Assembly (NCBI RefSeq): GCF_901000735.1
Contig: NC_081551.1
Coordinates: 11,206,171 to 11,270,170, forward strand
DNA from: Corylus avellana
Taxonomy: Eukaryota > Streptophyta > Magnoliopsida > Fagales > Betulaceae
Length of the DNA stretch: 64,000 nucleotides
Direction of reading: 5' to 3'
Position 1 is the first letter of the stretch, and every line of letters begins with the position of its first letter. Position numbers and translations under genes: made by a program. Below, piece by piece: positions 23,201-32,462 of the stretch. The notes below the pieces were generated by a model. That model did no database searches, had not been told where the DNA came from, and saw nothing but the letters and a program-made list of their open reading frames with translations.

Positions 23201-24939
23201 CTATCACGTCCAATCTCGCCGCCAAATCCCTTCTTTTTTTTTGTGTGTGTGTTCTTTACCTTGTTTATTTATGTTCTTTTCAACTTTTTTGTGACCTTTT
23301 GGTTGTGGTGTGGCAGGTTTATCTTCTCCAAGCCCTAGTACATAACGATGGCAGAGACAAACATGATGACTTTTGATCTGACTGTGACGGAAATGATACT
23401 CGAGTACTAGGCTTTCAGTCTTTGGTTTATTTTTTATTCATTCCCAAATCCCCTCATCCCCCTTTTATACATGTATGTAAGTTACAAGAGATTGCATACA
23501 CTTGTTCAGTTGTTTGCTTCTTGCTAACGAGAGAGAAAACGTTCTAAAGAGGGAAGTTGACTTTAAGTTATGTTTTTCCTAACTCCTAAGTTCCTGAACC
23601 CTAATTCCTAACTCTTTAAATTTTTAGAGTATTTGTTATTTTATTTTCAAATTTGGTTGTTCCTAACTCTAATGTTGATAATTTTCAACATTTGAGGGAG
23701 GAAGGTCTGCCTCCTTAAATTGGTTTTTCGAATTTGTAAGCTACAATCCCTATTAGCTATTGGCAATTGCAACAGTCTGATTGTTTGAGCCTTGAGGTTT
23801 TTTAAAAAATTGTTCTAATTTATGCTTTGAGTAATGAATAGGAAACCCTAGATAGAAATAACATTTGCTCTCTGATTACTTAATGCTTTGATTAAAACAT
23901 ATTGCTCTGTGCTTATCAGCCTATGTCTACCTATTATTCTATTATGTTATTACTCAAGATTCTGTTAACATTTTCTCTCTAATTCCTTAATGCTTTGATT
24001 AAAATAAATTGCTATGTACCTATCAGCCTCTGTCTATCTATTATTCCATTATGTTATTACTCAAGATTATGTTAATATTTGCTCTTTGATTACTTAATGC
24101 TTTGATTAAAACAAATTGTTATATGCCTATCAGCCTATGTCTACCTATTATTCCATTATGTTATTACTCAAGATTCTGTTAACATTTGCTCTCTGATTAC
24201 TTATTGCTTTGATTAAAACATATTGCTCTATGCCTATCAGCCTATGTCTACCTATTATTCTATTATGTTATTACTCAAGATTCTGTTAACATTTGCTCTT
24301 TGATTACTTAATGCTTTGATTAAAATAAATTGCTATGTACCTATCAGCCTATGTCTATTTATTATTCCATTATGTTATTACTCAAGATTATGTTAACATT
24401 TACTCTCTGATTACTTAATGCTTTGATTAAAATAAATTGATATGTACCTATCAACCTATGTCTATCTATTATTCCATTATGTTATTATCCAAGATTCTGT
24501 TATTGATTGTTTAAAACCAGCCATGCTCTTTGTTAGTTAACACTTAACATAATAGAATCTTCCATGTGTTTAGTCTCTGCCTCTTTAATCCTTTCAATAG
24601 AATCTGTTTAGTAAAGTCTTATAGAATTATTTATGTTAGTTAAAAATTTGTCATGTTAGAAAGCTGGAATTTAATCATCAATTAAATTTTGTAATTAACA
24701 ATTCTGAAGAATATGAGTCAGTCTATGGAAGCCAATGAAGTTGATTTAGGTGATGATACACTTACTGTCAATCCTACCCCTGGATCTGGTGGGTCTGGTA
24801 GGATTGAAAATGCACCAAATCAACCTGTTAACATTGTTTCTCCTGTTGTTGGTGAATCTGAGGCTAGGGATGGGAGTGGGAAGGTACCCTATCAAAAGAA
24901 GAAAAGGCAAAAGACTTTCAAAGTCTGGAATGACTTTGG
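20260..24939 (+). repeat. Large direct duplication, copy 2
   Basis: Partner of 9221-13900 at an offset of 11,039, with the same order of parts: gypsy LTR end (20260-20374), 480-bp internal duplication (20586-21554), three diverged modules (21919-22599), G-box (22699-22706), 107-bp array and hAT start. Unlike copy 1 it runs on without a gap into the rest of the hAT transposase. Confidence 0.97.
23859..24504 (+). repeat. Six 107-bp tandem repeats (copy 2)
   Basis: The same six-unit array as at 12820-13465, shifted by 11,039. The unit number is unchanged, and only a couple of bases differ (for example CTCTATGCC for CTCTGTGCC). The equal copy number in a type of array that usually changes quickly points to a very recent duplication or two alleles. 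Confidence 0.95.
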
Positions 24940-26625
24940 TTCAATTACAATAGGTGGAGTAAAAAATCACAGTGCAATTGGTGTAAGATGTTGTTTTCTG
25001 TTGGTAAATCAAGTACTACCTCAACACTAAATAAGCATTTGACTTCATGTGTCAATTTGTGGAGTTTAATAGCAATAAAAAGCGAAAAACTTTATCATTT
25101 GATCTTAATAGTGACACTGATGGTGTAGTGAGTTTGACAAATTTTAGTTTTAATGAGAGGGGGGTTAGGGAACTTGCTGCCCATATAGTACTACTCCACG
25201 AGTACCCTTTTAATATGATGGAGCATGAACTTTTTAACAAGTTCATGAGGGCTTGCACACACCATTGGGAACAAATTAGCCGTGCAACTGTAAAAATGAT
25301 TGCATTACCACTTACAACACTGAAAAAATGAAGCTAATAACACTTTTTAAATTAGTTGATAAGGTAAACATCACCACTGATATGTGGATTTCCTCCCAAA
25401 GAGTGTCATTTATGGTGGTGACTTGCCACTTTGTGGATTTTACTTGGTGCCTCCAAAAAAGAATTTTAAACATTTGTAATGTATCTCCTCCACATTCTGG
25501 TATTGTTGTTGTTAATGCATTAAGAGATTGCTTTTCTTATTGGAAAATTGAGGATAAAGTTCTTACAATTACTATTGATAATGCTAGAGCTAATAATTCT
25601 ACCATTGGACTGATTAGAGATGATTTTGAGTTGAGGAATACTTTGCCTATTGGGGGTAGGTTGTTTCATGTGAGATGTTGTGCATATATTGCAAACTTGT
25701 TGGTGCAAGTTGGGCTTGCAGAAATTGGGGATATTATAGATTCTATGAGGCAGAGTATAAAATATATAGTGGCTTCTGAGGGTAGGTTGAATGTTTTTAG
25801 TGAGATAGCAAATAGATTGCATTTACCTTGCAAGAAGCTGATTTTAGATGTTCTCACACGTTGGAACAACACTTATATGATGTTGGAGACTGCAATTAGG
25901 TTCAAAGAAGTGTTTCTTAGGTATCATAGAGTTGATCAAACTTTTCAACGGGTTGTAAGTCCTAAACAGTGGGATGTGATAGAGAAAATCAACTAGGTTT
26001 TGTCAGTTTTCAATAATGTAACCAATGTTGTATTTAGTAGTGACTACCCTATTGAAAATCTATTTTTACCTGAGGTTTGGAGGATGAAAGAAGTATTGGT
26101 GATTAAGTGTGAGGATATGAATGATTACATAAGATCAATGGCAACTAAGATGGCTGCAAAATTTGATAAGTATTGGGGTGATAGCAATTTGTTGATGTCC
26201 TTAGCTGCTGTGTTGGATCCAAGATACAAGATGAAGTTGATCAATTTATGTTTTCCTATCATTTTATCCTAGGACTGAAGCTAGTACTCATACTAACAAT
26301 GTGCTGACAATTCTGCAAGAGTTATATGAGTTATATGTCTTTGCTCAAAATTCAGTTATCTTGTTAGAAACTACCCAAGTAAATGCTAGTTCCTCAAGTG
26401 CAATTGTTAGAGATGTAGTTCCAAAAGTTTCCCTTGGTCAATCAAAGTATTTCGAACATATTAGAAGCCGTGACATCATCCGATCCATAAAAAATGATTT
26501 GGATGTTTATCTTGAAGATGATGTCTACATTTGTGATAAGAATGAGAAAGGAAACAATATGGAAACAGATTTTGAGGCTTTGGCATGGTGAAAATGCAAT
26601 GCATTGAAGTACTGCATCTTGTCTA
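24713..26625 (+). pseudogene. hAT transposase with BED zinc finger, frameshifted
   Basis: It starts MSQSMEANEVDLGDDTLTVN, with a low-complexity Gly/Ser/Pro N-terminus. A BED finger follows: KTFKVWNDFGSITIGGVK, then in a shifted frame QCNWCKMLFSVG and LNKHLTSC (about 24910-25050). The hAT core follows with NITTDMWISSQRVSFMVVTC, LTITIDNARANNSTIGLI, LDVLTRWNNTYMMLETAI and AAVLDPRYKMKLINLCFP. The C-terminus ends LDVYLEDDVYICDKN and FEALAW, then TGA. Frameshifts are seen near 24965 (A-run), 25045, 25294 (A-run) and 26265, and a TAG near 25994. After the TGA homology continues for only about 12 codons, then stops at another element. RICESLEEPER-like hAT; not functional. Confidence 0.92.
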
Positions 26626-27130
26626 TGTTGAGATTGGTTCATCAAGTCTTCATATGACCTCTCCGCAATTCTGTGAAATGAATTAGGATATTTCCCTATA
26701 TGATTAAGAAAAGTACAATGTTTTTCATATTTAAATTTCTTCCAACTCTTGAATTCATCTATAGTGAATACAAATTGTGTACAGTACCTAGATGGCTTAT
26801 TAAATAGAAAGCATGGCAGACAAAATGTTGTATCTTTATCGTGCCAATATTCGAGCCATGAAGGAAATAACATGAACCACGAAGGTTGAGAGCTACAAAG
26901 ATGATTTTCTTGTCTAGATTTCGGGTACTTTGGGATAATATATTGGTACGAACCACCTTTAATGTAGTTCTTCAAATTTCATTTCATTGATTAACATCAT
27001 AATCCCATATTTGACGATGCAATCCAAGATCAAAATCCAATGAACTAATATCAAATTCATTGACATAAACTCTCTGAGGTTTTTAGGAGATTTTTCAGAA
27101 ATTTGGATATCAAAGTTGGCGATGATGTAT
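26610..27130 (-). pseudogene. TTF-type zinc-finger hAT transposase, N-terminal fragment
   Basis: The minus strand encodes the zf-TTF region of a second hAT lineage: GGSYQYIIPKYPKS, then WLEYWHDKDTTFCLPCFLFN, FKSWKKFKYEKHCTFLNHIG and ERSYEDLMNQSQH. Upstream (27060-26985), in another frame with stops, is the usual lead-in resembling DLGLHRQIWDYDVNQ. It meets the plus-strand hAT end at about 26610-26625, and only the N-terminal part is present. Confidence 0.85.
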
Positions 27131-27692
27131 CGTCAACATTGGCATTTGAACTTTGTGCATTTTTTTCTTTTGAAAAAGTCAAGTATTGTATTTGGCTTTC
27201 CTATCATCTACAAATAAATTTACATGGTCATATTGGAGTCAATAGAAAAGAAAGAAAAAATATGCATAGGTTAACAATGAACAAACTCACACGAAGAACA
27301 ATATAATATAATAGCTCCCATGTGTCAAATTCTCCAATTAAAATTTTAAATTCTAACAACCAATATTCTAAATATTTAATAAACATATATCCAAATTACA
27401 AAACCACTTAGATTAGGAATTGAGCTTAGAATACTAACCTCAAAAAGTGCGACTTGCCTTGAGTGATTTTACACCACTTCTAAATGGTTATGTCGTCTAC
27501 AGGTTGTTGTTCTATGTTAGGAAAGATAAAAACAAATTAAAAACTCTCTCATTATTTTGATTTGAATTGTTGTCAATTTTGTGAGTTGCAAGCAGAGACT
27601 GTCTAGAGAGATAACTAAAAAACTCAACAATTAGGATTTTGAGAGATCTTGTTAAAATAGGTAGGACAACTGTGAATTGCAAGTGATTTTTT
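27131..27692. other. No gene recognised
   Basis: AT-rich sequence between the TTF-hAT fragment and the next element. It may be intron or leader sequence of the hAT fragment, since it follows it without a visible border. I see no open frame with recognisable content. Confidence 0.5.
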
Positions 27693-27700
27693 GTTATTGC

Positions 27701-28213
27701 TAGGGGTGTACAAACAGGGCAGTTATAACTGTCCCACAACTGCTAACTGCATAACTGCTTTAATATGCAGTTATAAAAAACCACTAATCGCCTAGGGCAG
27801 AGCGGTTAGCAGTAGGAAAAAGCAGTTAATAACCGCTAACTACCTACCCTTATATATAGTAATATAAATATACATTTTATATTTTATATTAAATATATAA
27901 CATTAAAACGACGCCGTTTTGGTGTTAAACACGAAAATAGTGTTGTTTTAAATACGAGTTAAGAATAGGGTTTCATCATATTCATTGTTTTTGGGAACAC
28001 TTTGACTCAAAACTATTTATAATAAGCCCAAAAAATAGGCACAAAAGGCCCAAAACACCTCAAAAAGCCCGAATGCCCTATTATTGGTTTGAATAACTAC
28101 TAACCGCCTAATCGGAGTGATTGTGGTTATTAAAATTCAATAACCGCCTTAGGCAGTTGCGGTTAGCAGTTTTAGCCAATAACCGCTAACTACAACCTCT
28201 TGTACACCCCTTA
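27701..28213. mobile_element. Non-autonomous hAT element (513 bp) with 8-bp TSD
   Basis: It begins TAGGGGTGTACAA and ends TTGTACACCCCTTA, inverted repeats typical of plant hAT elements. The flanks are a perfect 8-bp target duplication, GTTATTGC at 27693-27700 and 28214-28221. Subterminal motifs such as ACTGCTAACTGC, GCGGTTAGCAGT and AACCGCTAACTAC recur near both ends. There is no coding capacity. Confidence 0.93.
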
Positions 28214-28221
28214 GTTATTGC

Positions 28222-29578
28222 AATGGTTTTGTTCTTTTGGTTATCATGTCTGAATCTTAAAAGTACATTGAAAAAGCGTAGAAAAAGAAATTAAATTATA
28301 GCTGACATGATTTGAGCCAATAAATATAATCAACTATATTAGAAACTTCGACCAAATTTCAGTATATATGATTAACATGAACTTGGAATTTATACATTCA
28401 CAGTATTGAAATTTTTATGAAATAAGAAATTTCCTTTAAGTTTTACATATTATAACACTCATTATCAATTAAAAAAATCTCACAAAACACCACTTATAGT
28501 CTTACCTCACTTTTATGAAATAAATTTATTTTTCTCACCCATACATATGCTGGGTTGTTTCCACTTCCCAACTTCCAAACCTTCAAAAAAGTTGAAAAAT
28601 TTGCCATTCGTCACTAATTCTTGTTGCCCATGTGCCCACCCAAATCCCAAATAAGGGCTCCCTAAAAATCTTGACTGTTCCCAAATCACTCTTGTGGCTC
28701 TTGCTCCCTCTCTTTCTCTGTTTCTCTTTCTTCTTCTTTTTTTTGTTTCTCTCTATCTAGTAGTGACGGAAGAGAGTGATGTGTGCCATCACTGCCATAG
28801 ATCCAGTTCCAATGGGCAATGGTGAATACGATTTTTGGGTGAAGCGAAGCAACCATACCAGCGAAAATGACCATAAAAATTGAAGTTAGGGTTTCGAGAA
28901 CTTACAATTAGTCCAAATTTCCAATCAACCGCCAAAGATATCAAGTGAAGTTCTTTAAGACTACAGAGGGTACTGAAAAGTCTAATGGTGGGAATCATAG
29001 ATCAAGGTTTGCAATGGCAATTTCCAAGTTTTTTCTTCTGAAATTTGTTTTTTTCCATTCGATTCAGATCACTATATATTCTTTCAAGTTCCGCATTTTA
29101 TTTTACTCTAATAAACATTTCCAGTTAACTCCTTAATATTATATGTGGAAAATTCTGCTTTTAACTTCTATATTGATTTTTATTTCCTTAGCACAAGTGC
29201 TAAGCAATAATAATTTGTCGTCTTTTTGTGTGTTTGTGTGAGAGCTCCTTCATGTATTGATTTGTAATGTGCCTACCATGTTTGTTAACCCTTATTTGTG
29301 CCTTGCTTGGCTTGGACTTCTGAATTACCAATTTTTCGCCTCCCATATTATCTGACTTCTTCTTTGGCTATGGCTATTAGTATTATTTTTCTCGGTTTGG
29401 TATCATAACAACTATTGGTATTCTTTGCTACTTCATTCCTCCATTTGAAAGGAATGGTAGCGCACTCAATTACCTCCTTTGTGTGCCACGCCTATTTTAT
29501 AGTTTCACATATTTCTATGGAAACCTGAAGTAAGACCTTTTACTGCATGTTCATTTCCTCGGAATTTTCCAAGGGTAC
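28222..29578. other. No gene recognised
   Basis: About 1.35 kb of intergenic DNA. It contains a CT-rich stretch (28690-28765) that gives a meaningless low-complexity frame on the minus strand. The stretch 28870-29140 has short open frames with no recognisable content. It could include old untranslated or intron sequence of a lost gene, but I cannot support that. Confidence 0.5.
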
Positions 29579-29866
29579 AATTAAGATAAATCACCTTTTT
29601 TTTTTTCTTTTTTTTTTTTTTTAATGTTGGGGAGCCTCTCCAAAGTAGGGCCCTTTGGACCCACTCCTGCAGAGTAAACCACGGTCCCGTACACCACACC
29701 CTCGGAAGTTTTTTTACACGGAATTGGTTAAATCATTGGCTTCTCACCAGGGGGTGTTGCTCCAAGAAATTGTTTGTACTCATGAGGTGTTGAACCTTGG
29801 ACCTTGAAGGGAGCAAACCCCAAGACCAAAGCCTCCACCACTTGGGCCAACCCCTTGGGGTTCACT
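29579..29866 (-). mobile_element. tRNA-derived SINE
   Basis: On the minus strand there is a box A (TGGCCCAAGTGG, 29849-29838) and a box B (GGTTCAACACC, 29796-29786), spaced as in a tRNA-type Pol III promoter. An unrelated body follows, then a long A-tail (seen as the T-run at 29595-29623). A clear target duplication was not found. The short frames inside are not genes. Confidence 0.75.
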
Positions 29867-30277
29867 TGAGACTTATTTACGGTAGATGAGTTTGAGGGAG
29901 GTGCTTGAAATTTAATTAATCTTTTGTTTAAATTTCTGGAGTGTTACAGTTTTAGGGTGAATTTATTGGCATGAACCATCGTATGAGAGTCCTGAAAAAC
30001 ACTTTAACTGTGCACTAACGGGTTGTGATTGACTATTGGGGTTTTTAGGGCACTAGTGATTGATCCTCAGTCCTAGTGATTGCTCAACAAGGGGCACCTA
30101 GACCAAAACTTGGCCCGAATTGATTTTTTAACCTAGTTTAGGTTGAGATGTTATGGGTACATAGGGTTGGGGGGGTGGGGTTGGTTCTGCTCTTCTCTCC
30201 TCCCGAGCTAAGATTTGGGGACAAGGCTTTGCAAAGGGAGGAGCTTCGGGGTTTCAAGAGTTAGGTCGATCGAGGTC
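29867..30277. other. No gene recognised
   Basis: Intergenic sequence with a G-run around 30165-30180. No open frame or repeat border that I can name. Confidence 0.5.
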
Positions 30278-30280
30278 TTA

Positions 30281-30649
30281 GAGCACTAGTACCAAACTTC
30301 CTATAGCCCATTCTCTTCCCTATGTTTAGGAAAAATCTCAAAAAAACCACAAAAGAAACCCATATCAGAAGTCATAAGTATAACCAACATCAAAGGATGC
30401 ATTTTGTAGATGCCCAATGCATTATTAAATTATAAAAAACTGATTCTCTCTCATCTCTCCTTCGCATGTTCCAACAATTCTCTCTCATCTCTCCTATTTC
30501 ATCGGTTGCAATGATAAAAATAAATAGTATTTAATTCATATAGGGAAAAATAAGGGAATTTATTGTAAAATATTTTTTTATTGGGAATCAAAAAGTAGTT
30601 TTATTCCTTAAATTGAAGGAAAATGGTTGGGAAGCTGCTGCTAGTGCTC
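30281..30649. mobile_element. Tourist-like (PIF/Harbinger) MITE, 369 bp
   Basis: It starts GAGCACTAG and ends CTAGTGCTC, a perfect 9-bp inverted repeat that extends imperfectly further in. It is flanked by TTA on both sides (30278-30280 and 30650-30652), the target duplication of PIF/Harbinger elements. Non-coding, AT-rich interior. Confidence 0.85.
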
Positions 30650-30800
30650 TTAGTTAAAAAAAAATAAATTTCTACTGACGAAGTAAATAGAAAAGGTAAA
30701 AAAGCAAATAAAACAAACAGATAAAAAAAGACAAAATTTTAATTTAAACTAGATCGAATTTTCTCTAATGCAGTATTTTAAAATAATGTGTTTAAATTGC

Positions 30801-30802
<2 letters not shown>

Positions 30803-30835
<33 letters not shown>

Positions 30836-30842
30836 GGTGTGT
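30803..30842. repeat. (TA)n(TG)n microsatellite
   Basis: About 20 bases of TA repeats followed by TG repeats. It lies exactly where the left inverted repeat of the next MITE should be, so it probably replaced that end. Confidence 0.9.
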
Positions 30843-31206
30843 TTTCCCAACCATTTTTCCTAAATTAAGGGAATAAAATTACTTTTTGATTCCTTGTAAA
30901 AAAATATTTCACAATAGATTTCCTTATTTTTCTCTATATGAATTAAATACTATTTCTTTTTATCATTGCAACCAAAGAGAAAGGAGAGAGAATTGTTGGG
31001 ACATGTGAATGAGAGAGGAGAGATAATTAGGTTTTTATAATTTAATAATGCATTAGGCATCTACAGTGTTTTTCAATACATTAAGAAATACTGTAGATGC
31101 CCTTTGATATTGTTATATTTAGAAATTATGATGTGGGTGCGTTTTGGTAATTTTTTGAGATTTTTCCTAAATATAAGAAAATAAATTGGCTGTAAGAAAT
31201 GCTCTA
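30843..31206. mobile_element. Second Tourist-like MITE, inverted relative to the first
   Basis: The reverse complement follows 30281-30649 through most of its length: TTTAGGAAAAATCTCAAAAA near one end, a block near TAAATAGTATTTAATTCATA, and TTCCCAACCATTTT near the other. The right end (TGCTCTAA) is kept, with TAA next to it. The left inverted repeat is lost to the microsatellite. The right border touches the target duplication of the next hAT element. Confidence 0.8.
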
Positions 31207-31211
31207 ATAGC

Positions 31212-32158
31212 TAGGCCTGAGTATCGGTCAAAACGGTCCGGTTAAGGACCTTATCGGTTATTAACCGATAATTTTCGGTTAAACGGTTTATTAACCGATA
31301 CCGAACCAATAAGAATTTTAATTGATAATTTCGGTTAAAACGGTACACGGTTAAACGGTCCGGTTAAACCGGTTAACCGATTTAACCGAGAGCTTTATAT
31401 TGATTTATTTTGTTGGGCCAAAAACCAAAAATGAGTTTTTTTGACTTTTGAGAGCCCAAATACTTTTTGTTGGGCTAAAATAATTTATTAAAAATAAGTT
31501 GTTTTAGGGACCAAATACTCTTTGTTGGGACCCAAATATTTGTTTTTTGGGCTAAAAATTGAAACTTTTTTATATTGATCCACTTAAACTCTTTTTTTTT
31601 TTTTTTTTTTTTTTAATATTATAAAATACATTTTTCCAAAGCAAATGGACTAATTAACATAATGAATGCTAATTAGACTAGCAAAACTAGTTAATGAAAA
31701 ATGCTTTTACCAAAGGCAAAGAAATCTCATCAAATGCCATCACTTAAAAAAAAAACATCAAACCTACCCAAACCCAAATTAAAATAAAATTCATTAATGA
31801 ATAATAAACAAAGTATTAACTAATTAAAGTCACTTAGCAAAAGGAAAATAAGTCATGGGCAACACCATTACACAAATTCGGAAACCTGTGTCACTTGTGG
31901 GAATTTGGAAACCTCTCTAAAAGACTAAACGGCGCCGTTTTGGGACTAGGACTTAAAAAAAAAAAAAAAAAAATTCCGGTTTCTTATCGGTTAACCGGTT
32001 AACCGATAAGAACCGCTTAACCGGACCGGACCGGACCGAATTCCGGTATACTTTTTTTAACCGATAAGGATATCGGCATATCGGCTACGGTTTATATCGG
32101 TTCGGTTGAAGCCGGTAGACAGCCGGTTAAACGGTAACGGTTAATTTGCCCACCCCTA
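31212..32158. mobile_element. Non-autonomous hAT element (947 bp) with 8-bp TSD
   Basis: The flanks carry a perfect duplication, CTAATAGC, at 31204-31211 and 32159-32166. The element starts TAGGCCTGAGTA and ends TTGCCCACCCCTA, imperfect inverted repeats of the plant hAT type. Both ends are packed with CGGTTAACCG and CCGATAA motifs in both orientations, dense subterminal repeats able to pair. The interior holds poly-T and poly-A runs. It ends about 300 bp upstream of the SNF2 gene start codon. Confidence 0.92.
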
Positions 32159-32284
32159 CTAATAGCTATAGAACATGTAAAGAAACACATACATTTTGTT
32201 AAAAACAAAAAAAAAAAAAGTTTCCTTTGCGCGTGCGAATGCTAGCGGCCTCCGAGTATCCAAAATTCAAAAATCACACACACA

Positions 32285-32292
32285 GCGGGAAA
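32285..32292 (+). promoter_or_regulatory. E2F-like site upstream of the SNF2 gene
   Basis: GCGGGAAA is the reverse complement of TTTCCCGC, a consensus E2F/DP site. It lies about 90 bp upstream of the TATA-like box and 171 bp upstream of the ATG. A single perfect match may be chance; its position supports a role in S/G2-linked expression. Confidence 0.45.
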
Positions 32293-32379
32293 ACCATGAA
32301 GCCGAAATGACCTCCGAAAAGCCCACAAGAATTACAAAAAACCCAAACATCTCCTTCACTTTCTCGTTTCTTAACTTTC

Positions 32380-32387
32380 TATTATAA
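32380..32387 (+). promoter_or_regulatory. TATA-like box of the SNF2 gene
   Basis: TTATAAAAAC occurs about 80 bp upstream of the start codon, in a suitable place for a transcript start near 32410. The leader between it and 32463 contains no other ATG. Confidence 0.5.
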
Positions 32388-32462
32388 AAACACTTTTACA
32401 ATCCCCACTCTAAGAGAGAGCTTTCTTTGGTTCCAGCACAAAAAAGGAAACCAATTGCGGAG

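Noticed and set aside
17752..26591. Programmed UGA readthrough in the hAT transposases
   Set aside because: Both copies carry other stops and frameshifts, so the shared TGA alone cannot be taken as evidence of functional readthrough; kept only as a family-history finding.
28686..28998. Overlapping minus-strand open frames near 28.7-29.0 kb
   Set aside because: Ordinary chance frames next to a CT-rich stretch; no motif, no splice pattern and no homologous feature that I recognise.
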